A DNA stretch of 64,000 bases from Nocardia flavorosea (GTDB taxonomy: Bacteria; Actinomycetota; Actinomycetes; Mycobacteriales; Mycobacteriaceae), in contig NZ_JADLQL010000001.1 in assembly GCF_015477805.1 (NCBI RefSeq), forward strand, positions 868,001 through 932,000, written 5' to 3'. The notes under the pieces are model-generated. The model was not told where the DNA came from, did not search any database, and saw only the letters and a list, made by a program, of their open reading frames with translations. The position numbers and the translations under genes are program-made. Positions 1 to 8,893 of this stretch are shown one piece after another (within the stretch, counting starts at the first letter, position 1; each line of letters begins with the position of its first letter).

Positions 1-1200
1 TGGGAAAGGTTGCGGACGGAGTTCGGCCGGGGGCCGGTGGAGCTGGTCGTACCCGGGCGCCGGGTGATCGTGATACTCGACCCCGGCGATATCGGCCGGG
101 TGCTGGCCGGAGCGCCTGCCCCCTTCGATCCGGCGAACCGGGAGAAGCGGGCCGCGCTGGAGCAGTTCCAGCCGCACGGAGTGCTGATATCGCAGGGACC
201 CATCCGCGAAAGGCGCCGGTCCGTGAACGAGACGGCACTCGATACCGGTGCGCCCCTGCATCGTCTGGCCGAACCGTTCGCGGCAAAAGTGGCCGGCGAA
301 GCCGAGGTCCTGATCGAACAGGCCGGGCGGCGCGGTGCGGTGGACGCAGCGGATTTCACGGCCGCGTGGTGGCGGTTGGTGCGCCGGGTGGTGCTGGGCG
401 AGCAGGCCCGCACCGACGACGCGATCACCGATGAGCTGTGGCGGCTGCGCGGCGCGGCGAACTGGTCGTTTGCGGCACCACCGCTGCGGAAACGGCGAGA
501 GCGGTTCCTCGCCCGGTTGTACGGCTATGTCGAAACGGCCGAACCCGGCAGTCTGGCCGGGGCGCTGGCCGATATCCCCGCCGGCGGGGCAATCGACCCG
601 GTGGGACAGATGCCGCAGTGGCTGTTCGCCTTCGACGCGGCGGGTATCGCGCTGTCCCGGGCGCTGGCCCTGCTCACCGAACACCCGGAGCAGCGCGCTC
701 GCGCCCGGGCCGACGCCGAAGCGCCGGAACGGGCGCGGCTGCGGCCGTACCTGCGGGCGTGTGTTCTCGAATCGATCCGATTGTGGCCCACCACCCCGGT
801 GATCCTGCGCGATACCACCGAATGGACCCGATGGCGCACGGGTTCCGAACAGTTCGCGCTCGAGCCCGGCGCAGCGTTGCTGATCCTGGCCCCGGCGTTC
901 CACCGCGACCGGCGGCTGCCGTTCGCCGACAGCTTCGACCCGGAGATATGGCTGGACGGCCGCGCGGAACAGTATCCGCAACTGGTGCCCTTCAGTGCCG
1001 GTCCGGCCGAATGTCCCGGCCGGAACCTGGTCCTGTTCGTCACCAGCGCGCTGCTCGCCCATCTGCTGTCCGGACCGGAACTGCGGTTACGCTCGCACGA
1101 TCTCACCCCGGGCATCCCGCTGCCCGCGACCCTCGACAACTACAGGCTGGAATTCACGGTCGAACCGGCGGGGTTACGGAGTGTGGCGCCACCACATTGA
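1..1200 (+). CDS. cytochrome P450, 5' end outside window
   Basis: This is a heme-thiolate monooxygenase-type protein whose reading frame is already open at base 1, so its N-terminus lies outside the window; the TTG at 10 is not a convincing start. Visible P450 landmarks are the K-helix ESIRLW (ExxR) and the heme-ligand loop FSAGPAECPGRN (FxxGxxxCxG) near the C-terminus. The I-helix region reads FAFDAAGIALSR and lacks the usual acidic-Thr pair that relays protons to bound oxygen, which is odd for a classical monooxygenase. The substrate cannot be inferred. No redox partner is adjacent; the next gene runs towards it on the other strand. The family is certain from the heme loop, the function is not. 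Confidence 0.88.
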   Translation, partial: WERLRTEFGRGPVELVVPGRRVIVILDPGDIGRVLAGAPAPFDPANREKRAALEQFQPHGVLISQGPIRERRRSVNETALDTGAPLHRLAEPFAAKVAGEAEVLIEQAGRRGAVDAADFTAAWWRLVRRVVLGEQARTDDAITDELWRLRGAANWSFAAPPLRKRRERFLARLYGYVETAEPGSLAGALADIPAGGAIDPVGQMPQWLFAFDAAGIALSRALALLTEHPEQRARARADAEAPERARLRPYLRACVLESIRLWPTTPVILRDTTEWTRWRTGSEQFALEPGAALLILAPAFHRDRRLPFADSFDPEIWLDGRAEQYPQLVPFSAGPAECPGRNLVLFVTSALLAHLLSGPELRLRSHDLTPGIPLPATLDNYRLEFTVEPAGLRSVAPPH

Positions 1201-1546
1201 GCCGGATTCCGCCCTCGTTGTGTTCATCGCGCCACCTTTCGTCGGCACGGGATCCGGGCATTCGGCCGGGACCGGGCAAGGTGAGCAAGGCGACAGCGTC
1301 GAGCAAAATAGTCGCGTCCCGATTCGATTGCCTCCGCACGAGCGCGCAACTCGGTCCCGGACCATTTCGAACGCCGAAGTCGCAGCGGGCCCGCAGTTGC
1401 CCCGCGACAGCAATCGGCGGGCCAGGGTGCGGCAGTCGCCGCACCGGACTTTGCGGAGTACGGATTCCGCCGGTGGTCGGCAAAGCCGGATCGTGGGGTG
1501 CCACTTCGGCGGTGCGGCACCGAGTTCGGTTGCGCGATGAGTGGCG
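1201..1546. other. intergenic gap between convergent genes
   Basis: About 350 bases separate the P450 stop from the stop of the convergent FAD oxidoreductase. Several open frames cross it on both strands, but none has a recognisable domain, a ribosome binding site or the local codon style. I see no terminator hairpin with a T-tract and no repeat. Confidence 0.5.
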
Positions 1547-3079
1547 TCAGTCTTCGTCCGGATCGATTCGTTCCAGGGCGGTCGTGGCCGGCCCCTCGAG
1601 GACATTGCCGTCGATATCGAAACGCGACCCGTGACAGGGGCAGTCCCAGCTGGTTTCGGCGTCGTTGAACGCGACCACACAGCCGAGGTGGGTGCATACC
1701 GCCGATACGGCGTGCAGCCGGCCGTCGTGGTCCCGGTACACCGCGCTGCGCCGGCCGGACCGGCGCATCACCGCCCCGCTGCCCGGGGCGAGATCAGCGG
1801 CGGAATCGACGAAGGTACTCGGGGCGAGACGGTCGCCGATCAGGTGGCGGCCCACCTCGAGGCCGGATTTCAGCAGGGTGCCGGTTTCGACGCGGGGGTG
1901 CAGCCGGCGCGGGTCGTAGATCCGGGCCCACGGGAGTGGATCACCGGCCAGTTCGGCCGCGAGCAGCCGGCCGCCCATGATTGCGTGCGTCATTCCCCAT
2001 CCGCCGAATCCGGTGCTCACATAGACGTGGCGGGCTCCGGGGTGGAAGCGGCCGATATAGGGCAAGCCGTCGGAGGTGGTGTTGTCCTGGGCGCCCCAGT
2101 GGAAGTCCAGGGAGTCCACCGGGAAATGTGTCCGCGCCCAGCCGGCCAGCCGATCGACGGCGGCGGCAGTCGACCCCACGCCGGGCCGCATATGTTCGCC
2201 GGTGACGATGAGCAGCCTGCGGCCGTCACCGTAGGGGGCGGTGCGGACCGAGCGCGTGTTCTCCTCGGGGGTGATGTACATACCGTGCGGATCGGCGCCG
2301 GGGTCCAGCGGGCCGGCTACGGCCAGTTCCCGCCGCGGCTGCAATCGCGTGAACAGCAGTGCCCGATCGAAGATCGGATAGTGCGTCGCGACCACCACAT
2401 CACGGGCCCGCACCGTCGCGCCCTGTTCCGTGGTCACACGGCAGGGATCGCCCTCATCCAGTCCCACCACCCGGGTCCGTTCGTAGATCGTGCCCCCGGC
2501 GCGGAGCAGGTTCTCGGCCAGCCCGAGCAGGTAGCGCCGCGGATGGAACTGGACCTGATCGTCCACGCGGATCGCGGCGGCCACCGGAAACGGCAGCCCG
2601 GTCTCGGTCACCAGCGATGCCGGTAGCCCGGCCTCGGCCGCGGCAGCGGCCTCCGCGCGCACGGTTGCGGTTTCGCCCGCGGAGGTGACATAGGTGTAGG
2701 CCGGCGCCCGTTCGAGTTCGCAGTCGATACCCAGATCGGCGGCGGTACGCACCAGATGTTCCACGGCATCCTGTTGGGAGCGGGCGTACAAGCGCGCGGT
2801 ACCGGCGCCGAACGACGACCGCAGCGCGTCGTACACCAGCGTGTGCTGGGCGCTGACCTTCGCGGTGGTGTAGCCCGTTGTTCCGCTGACGATCCGGTCG
2901 GCCTCGAGCACCGTGACCGACCGGCCGGTACCCGCGATCTCCCAGGCACAGCACAGCCCGGCGATACCGCCGCCGATCACGGCCACCTCGGTGTCGATAT
3001 CCTGGTCGAGCCGCGGGTACGTGGTCGGCCCGGTCGAATGAATCCAGTACGACTCGGCCATTCCGGTCGGTGCGTTCAT
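1547..3079 (-). CDS. FAD-dependent oxidoreductase with C-terminal Rieske [2Fe-2S] domain
   Basis: 510 residues. The N-terminal part is a DAO-type FAD oxidoreductase: the dinucleotide-binding motif VIGGGIAGLCCAWE is near residue 30, and TGFGGWGMTHAIMGG near residue 380 fits the second FAD-binding segment. The last ~90 residues are a Rieske domain with CTHLGC and CPCHGSRF, giving both Cys and both His cluster ligands. The fusion is a known actinobacterial architecture; the substrate (often an amine or amino acid for DAO folds) is unknown. The open frame continues 87 codons upstream, but the ATG at 3079 is preferred because the extension is shadow sequence running into the next gene. No Shine-Dalgarno precedes this ATG; a SigF-like -10 box ends 9 nt before it, suggesting a leaderless mRNA. 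Confidence 0.9.
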   Translation of the reverse strand: MNAPTGMAESYWIHSTGPTTYPRLDQDIDTEVAVIGGGIAGLCCAWEIAGTGRSVTVLEADRIVSGTTGYTTAKVSAQHTLVYDALRSSFGAGTARLYARSQQDAVEHLVRTAADLGIDCELERAPAYTYVTSAGETATVRAEAAAAAEAGLPASLVTETGLPFPVAAAIRVDDQVQFHPRRYLLGLAENLLRAGGTIYERTRVVGLDEGDPCRVTTEQGATVRARDVVVATHYPIFDRALLFTRLQPRRELAVAGPLDPGADPHGMYITPEENTRSVRTAPYGDGRRLLIVTGEHMRPGVGSTAAAVDRLAGWARTHFPVDSLDFHWGAQDNTTSDGLPYIGRFHPGARHVYVSTGFGGWGMTHAIMGGRLLAAELAGDPLPWARIYDPRRLHPRVETGTLLKSGLEVGRHLIGDRLAPSTFVDSAADLAPGSGAVMRRSGRRSAVYRDHDGRLHAVSAVCTHLGCVVAFNDAETSWDCPCHGSRFDIDGNVLEGPATTALERIDPDED

Positions 3080-3088
3080 GCGCGGCGG

Positions 3089-3113
3089 ATACCCGGAGCC
3101 CGCAATTCGACAC
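3089..3113 (-). promoter_or_regulatory. SigF/SigB-like promoter, leaderless geometry
   Basis: Read on the minus strand: GTGT, 15 nt, GGGTAT, then 9 nt to the ATG at 3079. The -10 box is a perfect match to the mycobacterial SigF-type GGGTAT and the -35 fits GNNT. No Shine-Dalgarno lies between it and the start codon. Confidence 0.55.
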
Positions 3114-3143
3114 GTCGCAGCGAACAGGTCCGGCGCGGGCGGC

Positions 3144-4040
3144 TCAGCCCACGTAACGCCGGGCCGGGGAGCGCGCCTGCGATTCCTCCAGCAGCACGAG
3201 ACCGGCCTCCACCTCGGCCGGCACCACATCACGTTCGCGCACCACCCACGGGGCCCCGCGCAGGGCTGCCAGGACGGCGCGCGCTGTCGCCGCATCGGCC
3301 GGCGCGGACCGCAGCACCGCGACGGTCCGGCGGGCCGCACTGCGTAGCGGCCGGCGTAACCACAATGTCCACAGGGTGTTACGGATACCGAGGCCGCGGC
3401 GCCCGGTCGAATCCCGGATCACCGAGGGGGCGTGCTGGATCACCATGTCCTCGATCCAGCACATCCACCAGCCGTGCGCTGCCAGATCGAGCGCCAACAG
3501 CTCCTCCTCACCACCGAACCACAACCGCCGGGAAAAACCGCCGACCTCCCGGAAAGCGCTGACCCGGAAGGCGGACAGGGCCGCCATCACGCCGAGCAGG
3601 GCCGGACCCGGCAGCCAGTCGGGGCCGGGCACGGGTGAATCGCGCAGTTCCGGCGTGATCGGATCCTCGCGCAGATCCGGGGCGACCAGGCAACGCCCGG
3701 TGACCGAACCGAGGCCGGGATACCTGTCGAGCAGATCGGCGGCGCGGGTGAGCGCACCCGGCTGCCATTGGGTGTCGTCGTCGCAGAACGCCACATAGGG
3801 TGTGCGCACCCGTTCGACCGCGAGATTTCGGGCGAGCGCGCCCAGGTTCTCGCGGGCCCGGATCACCTCCACCGAGGGGAACGCCGCGGAGACCGCGTCG
3901 GCCGTTCCGTCGGTGGAGGCGTTGTCGACGAGAACGATCGGCGCCGCGTCGGGCAGCGTGGTCATCTCGGCGAGCGTGTCCAGCAGTTGCGCCCGGCGGT
4001 CACGGGTCATGATCACCACCGTGATGCGGTCGGTGCCCAT
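3144..4040 (-). CDS. glycosyltransferase family 2
   Basis: 298 residues. A GT-A fold sugar transferase: TVVIMTRDR at the N-terminus, VLVDNASTDGT for nucleotide binding, and FCDDDTQWQPG as the metal-binding DDD motif near residue 95, followed by the acceptor-side segment ending GGEEELLALDLAAHGW. No membrane segments, so it probably works in the cytosol or on the inner membrane face. The start at 4040 is set by a GAGAGGAAG Shine-Dalgarno; the frame extends further but would overlap the upstream gene. It lies 4 nt after the stop of the upstream GT2 and is about 45% similar to it by eye, so the two look like a tandem duplication in one operon with the pyruvyl-transferase-like gene. Donor and acceptor are unknown. 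Confidence 0.88.
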   Translation of the reverse strand: MGTDRITVVIMTRDRRAQLLDTLAEMTTLPDAAPIVLVDNASTDGTADAVSAAFPSVEVIRARENLGALARNLAVERVRTPYVAFCDDDTQWQPGALTRAADLLDRYPGLGSVTGRCLVAPDLREDPITPELRDSPVPGPDWLPGPALLGVMAALSAFRVSAFREVGGFSRRLWFGGEEELLALDLAAHGWWMCWIEDMVIQHAPSVIRDSTGRRGLGIRNTLWTLWLRRPLRSAARRTVAVLRSAPADAATARAVLAALRGAPWVVRERDVVPAEVEAGLVLLEESQARSPARRYVG

Positions 4041-4044
4041 CCGA

Positions 4045-5019
4045 TCACTTCCTCTCCTCGGCGAGTTCCAGCGTTCCCGCACACCGCTCGACCTCCGCCG
4101 GCAACCGGCGCCGCTGCGCCAGCGCCCGCGGCAGCCGGCCCAGGACTCCCGCCACCACCGGCACCGTCCGCGGGTCCCGCACCGCCCGGCCGAGCAGCCG
4201 GGCTGTTTCCGCCACGCACCTGCGCAGCGGGCGGCGCATCCAGGTGATCAACGCGTTGTTGCGCTGTTCGGCGCGCCGCCGCCACCCCGGTGGTGGCCGC
4301 TGTGCCGACGGATGATGGTGGGCGCGGATACCGGCCACGTAGCAGAGCTGCCAGCCGGCCGCGGCCAGGTCGAGCGCCAGCAATTTTTCCTCGGCGCCGA
4401 AATGCAACAGCGGGCTGAACCCGCCTGCCCCCAGGTATGCCTCCCGGCGCACGATCGACGCGCAGGCGAGAAAACCGAGAACCGAGGGGCCCGGCAGATC
4501 GGCGGAATGCCCCAGTGGGCTGGTCGCCATCAGTTCGTTGACCGGATCGTCCCGGTCGCCGGCCCCGACCAAGGTGCGGCCCGCGACGAGACCGAGCCGC
4601 GGACAGGCGTCGAACAGCCGTTCTGCGCGGGGCAGTGCGTCACCGGCCCACCACGAGTCGTCGTCGCTGAATGCGACGTACGGCGTACGGGCCCGCGCGA
4701 CGCCGAGATTGCGGGCCGCCGCCCCGAGATTGCGCGGCAACCGGATCACCGTCACCCCGGCGAAAGTTCCGGCCACGGCGGCGGTGTCGTCCTCGGAGGC
4801 ATTGTCCAGCACCACGATCTCCGGGCGCGGCCGCAGCGCCCGCAACTCGGTCAGGGTGCGGGCCAGTTCCGGTGCACGGTTACGGGTAGCGATCACCACG
4901 GTGGTCCGCGCTCCCGTACCGGCAGCACGGCGTGCCGCACCGGCCGCGGTCAATTCTGCGGCTCCGGCCGACCGGCGTGGTGGGTGGCCGGTGGCGAGCG
5001 AGTCCTCGGCCGGGCTCAT
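4045..5019 (-). CDS. glycosyltransferase family 2
   Basis: 324 residues. A GT2 enzyme with TTVVIATRNR, VLDNASEDDT and the metal-binding FSDDDSWWAG motif; the C-terminal part carries GAEEKLLALDLAAAGW like its downstream paralog. About 40 Ala/Gly/Arg-rich residues precede the catalytic fold. The ATG at 5019 overlaps the upstream TGA as ATGA, so translation is probably coupled; a TTG two codons earlier is possible but less likely. Middle gene of a three-gene minus-strand operon (5903 to 3144) that sits beside the heptose/UDP-sugar genes, so a role in building the same surface glycan is inferred. Confidence 0.88.
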   Translation of the reverse strand: MSPAEDSLATGHPPRRSAGAAELTAAGAARRAAGTGARTTVVIATRNRAPELARTLTELRALRPRPEIVVLDNASEDDTAAVAGTFAGVTVIRLPRNLGAAARNLGVARARTPYVAFSDDDSWWAGDALPRAERLFDACPRLGLVAGRTLVGAGDRDDPVNELMATSPLGHSADLPGPSVLGFLACASIVRREAYLGAGGFSPLLHFGAEEKLLALDLAAAGWQLCYVAGIRAHHHPSAQRPPPGWRRRAEQRNNALITWMRRPLRRCVAETARLLGRAVRDPRTVPVVAGVLGRLPRALAQRRRLPAEVERCAGTLELAEERK

Positions 5020-5903
5020 GCGCAAGCTCCCGGGAGCAGTTCGTCGAGGAGGGCGCTCGCCAGGGAATCGGCGGCCGGGAATTCGTTTCGGCGGGCATGG
5101 TCACGCCCCTCCGCCGACAGGCACCACCGCCACCATCGGTCGACCACGGTGCTGTCGAGAGCCGCTTCGGCGGGGATCAGCGCGGGCCAGCCCAGCGCGG
5201 CCGCCTGCGCGGTCACCTTCCCACCGCCCGCCACCGGGTCCACCGCCAGCACGGGCACGCCCGCACGCAGGGCGAAGACAAGGCCGTGGAGCCGGGTGGT
5301 GACGACCGCGTCGAGCCGCGCGAAAACCGAGGCGAGCTGATCGGGCGTGCGGCACTGGCGCCAGTCGTCGCCGGCGAGCCGGGTGTCCAGCGGCAACCGG
5401 GCGCAGTCGAGCCCGCCCAGCCAGCGCTCCAGTGCGTCGTGCACCGAATCGTGTCGCCGCGCCGAACCGTATTCGGCCTGCCCCGGGGCAAATACCACGC
5501 CGATCACCGGAACAGTGCTGGTGCCGGCCGATACCGACATATCGGGACGGGCGGTGCTCGGATCGTCGCGCGCCAGCACGCGATGGAATCCGGTGACCGC
5601 CGCGTCGGCCGGGTCGAGCACCGAGACGCCGACGGCGATGCGCCGGCAGCTCGCATAGCGTTCGTGCAAGGTGCGCACCTGTTCACCGTGCGCCGGGCCG
5701 CAGACGAATACGAGATGTGTGTAGCGGCCCGAATCGGCGTCGTCGAGATGCAGCGCCTGCGGCCGGAACCGGGGACTCCACGCCGTCTCGTACGCGATCC
5801 CGGCCCCGGCCAAGGTCTCGCCGACCCGGCGCATACTCAGCACGTCCCCGGCCGTCGCTTCCCCGTGCACAAAGCTGGACCATCCCGTCACCAGTACGCG
5901 CAT
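5016..5903 (-). CDS. polysaccharide pyruvyl transferase family protein
   Basis: 295 residues. The C-terminal half carries TTRLHGLVFALRAGVPVLAVD and GGGKVTAQAAALGWP, the signature of the polysaccharide pyruvyl transferase (PF04230, CsaB/WcaK) family, which adds pyruvate ketals or, in divergent members, acts as glycosyltransferases. The N-terminus MRVLVTGW starts a Rossmann-like strand. First gene of an operon with two GT2 genes, so modification of the same sugar chain is likely. No Shine-Dalgarno precedes the ATG; the stretch directly upstream holds GGGTAA 9 nt away, as in the other leaderless candidates here. Family call is good, exact reaction unknown. Confidence 0.8.
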   Translation of the reverse strand: MRVLVTGWSSFVHGEATAGDVLSMRRVGETLAGAGIAYETAWSPRFRPQALHLDDADSGRYTHLVFVCGPAHGEQVRTLHERYASCRRIAVGVSVLDPADAAVTGFHRVLARDDPSTARPDMSVSAGTSTVPVIGVVFAPGQAEYGSARRHDSVHDALERWLGGLDCARLPLDTRLAGDDWRQCRTPDQLASVFARLDAVVTTRLHGLVFALRAGVPVLAVDPVAGGGKVTAQAAALGWPALIPAEAALDSTVVDRWWRWCLSAEGRDHARRNEFPAADSLASALLDELLPGACA

Positions 5904-6368
5904 GGTGCGCGCTTACCCGGTTCGCACCGCGCCAATCGACCGGATCCGACAGCAATCCGCCGGGCGACATCCAGCCGCACGTCCTGCAACACACCCTTTC
6001 GCGGGCACCGCTGGCACCGGCACCGCGACACTGCCCCGGTTGTCCCGCCAGGTGGTATCCGCCACCGTATGCGCATTCGACCCCACTGTGGCCGACAGAG
6101 CGGGGCAACCCCGGCCGAACCGGGCGCGACGCTCGGCCTCCGGCGAGCGGCATGCCCACCGAGCCGACTCACCGGCCGGGACATCCCTGTGCATCGGCGC
6201 TTCGGGCATCCGAGCGGGTACCGGCCGGACAGCACCTCGCCGACCGACGCCCTCGGCCGGTCCAGCATTGCCGGCCGAATGAGACAATCCGGGCGCGATC
6301 GCGTGCGTGGGCTGGTCGGCCGGACAACGTCACCCGGCCGGTTCGGCCTCGGTCGGCTCGCCGATCGG
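5904..6368. other. 465-bp intergenic region
   Basis: Separates the aldehyde dehydrogenase stop from the minus-strand glycosyltransferase operon. It is Arg/Pro-rich in all frames, with no recognisable domain or ribosome binding site. Apart from the promoter candidate at 5913-5937 I see nothing in it. Confidence 0.4.
5913..5937 (-). promoter_or_regulatory. SigF/SigB-like promoter, leaderless geometry
   Basis: Minus strand: GATT, 15 nt, GGGTAA, then 9 nt to the ATG at 5903. The -35 departs from GTTT by one base but fits GNNT. It would drive the pyruvyl-transferase/GT2/GT2 operon. Confidence 0.45.
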
Positions 6369-7760
6369 TTACCGGGGCGGCGGCTGCATATGCACGACTT
6401 TCGTCCGGGTCATCTCGTCGAGCAGTTCGGGGCCGTAGCCGTAACCGCTTCCGCTGGCGCCGCGGGGGTGGGCGGCCCCGCCCGGTGCGCCACCGAACAC
6501 CGCATTGATCTTCACCGTGCCGACGGGCAGCTGCCGCCAGGCGGTCTGGGCGTTGGCCATCGACGAGGTGAGTACGGTCGCGGCGAGTCCGTAGTCGTCC
6601 TGCGCGGCTTCGGCGAGTCCCTGGTCGAATGTCGGCACCACCCGCACGGGTGCGACCGGGCCGAAGGTTTCTTCGCGCAGAATCCGCATCGCCGGGGTGC
6701 AGCCGGCCAGCACGGTCGCCGGGTAGTGGGCACCGGGACCGTCCGGGACGATCCCGCCGGTCAGCGGTTCGGCGCCGTCGGCCACCGCGTCGCGTACCTG
6801 CGCGTGCACCTGCTCGCGATGACGGCGGTCGACCAGCGGCGCCGGCGACCAGGAGCGGGCGGCGGTGGCCAGGGCTGCCAGGAAGGGCTCCGCGATCGCC
6901 TCGTGGACGAATATTCGTTCCACGGCGACACAGATCTGCCCGGAGTTGGCGAAGGCGCCGAGCGCGGCCTGTTCCGCGGCCCATTCCGGGTCGACATCGG
7001 CGTCCACGACCAGCGCATCGTTACCGCCGTTCTCCAGCAGCACATGCGCGCCGGTCACGGCCGCGCTCCGGGCGATCGCCCGGCCCGCGGCGGTACTGCC
7101 GACGTGCGCGATGAGATCGACCCCGGGGTGCTCGGCCAATGCCGCGCCGACGGTCCCGTCGCCCTGCAGTGTCTGCAGTACGCCCTCCGGTAGCACCTCC
7201 GCGAGGAGTTCGCCGAGCAGAGCGCCGGTATGCGGGGCACGTTCGCTCGGTTTGTACAGCACGGTGTTTCCGGTGACCAGGGCGGCGCCGAGCAGGCCGC
7301 ACGATACGGCGACGGGATCGTTCCACGGGGTCAGCGCGACCACGACACCGCGGGGTTCCCACACCATCAGGTCGGTGGCGCCGCTATCGCCCTGCAGGCT
7401 TCTGCCCCGGTGTACCGGGCCGAGTTCGGCGTACTGTTCCAGGGTCGCCGCCCCGGCCGCTACTCCTTCGGCGCCTTCGCTGCGCGGGCGTCCGGTTTCG
7501 GATTCGGCGAGCGCGGCGATCTCTCCGGTGCGGGCCCGGAGCCGGGCGGCACCCGCGCGTACCGCCGCGGCGCGTTCGGCCGCGGGAGTGCACGCCCAGT
7601 GCGATCGGGCCCGCCGGGCGGTGGCGACCCGCTGGTTCACCTCCGCGATTCCGGTCATGGCCACCGTGCCGACGGCGCCGCCGGTGGCCGGGTCGATGAT
7701 CTCGATCGTGTCGGTTACCGGGTACCGGATGGGTTCTGTGACAGTGCTCGGTCCGCTCAT
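6369..7760 (-). CDS. aldehyde dehydrogenase family protein
   Basis: 463 residues, full length for an NAD(P)-dependent ALDH. Landmarks are LTPWNDPVAVSCGLLGAALVTGN (cofactor-proximal), YKPSE (nucleotide-ribose Lys/Glu), HVGSTAAGR, the general-base Glu in LLENGGND, the nucleophile in FANSGQICVAVERIF, and EETFGPVAPV near the C-terminus. The usual ELGGK is ENGGND here. The start at 7760 has GGAG 5 nt upstream and discards a long shadow extension. It is divergent from a glycosyltransferase gene, and the two starts share mirror-image upstream sequences, so co-regulation with the glycan genes is likely. The substrate is unknown. Confidence 0.9.
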   Translation of the reverse strand: MSGPSTVTEPIRYPVTDTIEIIDPATGGAVGTVAMTGIAEVNQRVATARRARSHWACTPAAERAAAVRAGAARLRARTGEIAALAESETGRPRSEGAEGVAAGAATLEQYAELGPVHRGRSLQGDSGATDLMVWEPRGVVVALTPWNDPVAVSCGLLGAALVTGNTVLYKPSERAPHTGALLGELLAEVLPEGVLQTLQGDGTVGAALAEHPGVDLIAHVGSTAAGRAIARSAAVTGAHVLLENGGNDALVVDADVDPEWAAEQAALGAFANSGQICVAVERIFVHEAIAEPFLAALATAARSWSPAPLVDRRHREQVHAQVRDAVADGAEPLTGGIVPDGPGAHYPATVLAGCTPAMRILREETFGPVAPVRVVPTFDQGLAEAAQDDYGLAATVLTSSMANAQTAWRQLPVGTVKINAVFGGAPGGAAHPRGASGSGYGYGPELLDEMTRTKVVHMQPPPR

Positions 7761-7770
7761 ACGCTCCGGC

Positions 7771-7795
7771 TTTGCCTGGAACGGCCGGTTCAAAC
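7771..7795 (-). promoter_or_regulatory. candidate leaderless promoter of the aldehyde dehydrogenase
   Basis: Minus strand: GTTT, 15 nt, GGCAAA, then 10 nt to the ATG at 7760. The -10 box is a weak match to GGGTAA, but the geometry equals that of its mirror partner and the other candidates in this window. Confidence 0.35.
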
Positions 7796-7854
7796 ACCGG
7801 TGACCGGCTGCGCGGGGCGCATCTTCCGCTGAACAGCGGCATGTTTGAACCGGC
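7784..7854. repeat. 13-bp perfect inverted repeat centred between divergent genes
   Basis: GCCGGTTCAAACA at 7784-7796 recurs as its exact reverse complement at 7842-7854, with 45 bp between. Each arm lies 24 bp from the start codon on its side (7760 and 7878), so the region is mirror symmetric. The arms contain the GTTT elements of the two candidate promoters. Confidence 0.7.
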
Positions 7855-7867
7855 GGGAAAGGGCAAG
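7843..7867 (+). promoter_or_regulatory. candidate leaderless promoter of the glycosyltransferase at 7878
   Basis: GTTT, 15 nt, GGCAAG, then 10 nt to ATG 7878: the same geometry as the mirror promoter serving the aldehyde dehydrogenase. The -10 is degenerate relative to GGGTAx. Confidence 0.35.
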
Positions 7868-7877
7868 AGCTACCGAC

Positions 7878-8849
7878 ATGGTCGAGACGAGGCAGCTCAG
7901 GGTTCTGCTCTGGCACGTCCACGGCTCGTGGACCACGTCGTTCGTCCGAGGCCGGCACCGGTATCTGCTCCCGGTGGTCGCCGGCGGCGGACCGTGGGGC
8001 CGGGGCCGGTGCGGCCGTGACTGGCCGGCTGCCGAGGAGGTACCCGCCGACGCGCTGCGCCGTGCCGAACCCGATGTGGTCGTCTTGCAGCGGCCGGAGG
8101 AAATCGAACTCACCGAGCGCTGGCTGGGCCGCCGCCCGGGCGCCGATATCCCCGCGATCTACGTCGAGCACAACGCGCCCCGCGACGGCGCGGCCACCAG
8201 CCGGCATCCGCTGGCCGAACGCACCGATATCCCACTGGCGCACGTCACCCATTTCAACGACCTGATGTGGGACAGCGGGCGGGCGCCGACCAGGGTGGTG
8301 CCGCACGGCATCGTGGATCCGGGGCCGCTCTACACCGGTGAGTTACCGCACGGCGTCGCGCTCATCAACGAGGCGACGCGCCGCGCCCGGGTGACCGGTA
8401 GCGATCTGCTGGCCGATTTCGCCCGCGCCGGGCCGATCGATCTGTTCGGGATCGGCGCGGGCGAATTCGTCCCGGCCGGGCCGGCTGCGCATCCGGTGCG
8501 CGGGATCGGCGATTTCGCCCAGGCCGAGCTGCACGCCGAGATGGCGCGCCGCCGGGTCTATCTGCACACCGCGCGGTGGACCTCGCTGGGCCTGTCCCTG
8601 TTGGAGGCGATGCATCTGGGCATGCCGGTGGTCGCCCTCGCGACCACCGAAGCGGTCGCCGCGGTACCGCCGGAGGCCGGTGCGATCGGCACCGATATCG
8701 CGGCCCTCACCGCGAAATTCGACGAATTCCTGCACGAACCGGATCTGGCGGTCCTGGCGGGCAAGTCGGGCAGGCAGTTCGCTTTGGAGCACTACGGGCT
8801 CGGCGCCTTTCTGCGCCGGTGGGATGTCCTGCTCGCCGAAGTCACCTAG
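7878..8849 (+). CDS. glycosyltransferase (GT4-like, GT-B fold)
   Basis: 323 residues. The N-terminus RVLLWHVHGSWTTSFVRG and the C-terminal SLGLSLLEAMHLGMPVVALATTEA resemble GT-B transferases, the latter matching the nucleotide-sugar-binding loop of GT4 enzymes although the canonical ExxxxxxxE first Glu is absent. It is shorter than typical (~380 residues), mostly in the N-terminal domain. ATG 7878 is preferred over TTG 7845 because the latter lies inside the inverted repeat and has no Shine-Dalgarno. First gene of the plus-strand arm; a second GT-B gene follows 44 nt later. Donor unknown. Confidence 0.8.
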   Translation: MVETRQLRVLLWHVHGSWTTSFVRGRHRYLLPVVAGGGPWGRGRCGRDWPAAEEVPADALRRAEPDVVVLQRPEEIELTERWLGRRPGADIPAIYVEHNAPRDGAATSRHPLAERTDIPLAHVTHFNDLMWDSGRAPTRVVPHGIVDPGPLYTGELPHGVALINEATRRARVTGSDLLADFARAGPIDLFGIGAGEFVPAGPAAHPVRGIGDFAQAELHAEMARRRVYLHTARWTSLGLSLLEAMHLGMPVVALATTEAVAAVPPEAGAIGTDIAALTAKFDEFLHEPDLAVLAGKSGRQFALEHYGLGAFLRRWDVLLAEVT

Positions 8850-8893
8850 CCGCATATATCCAGGCCTCGAGCCGGGTCGGAAAGGGCGTAACG

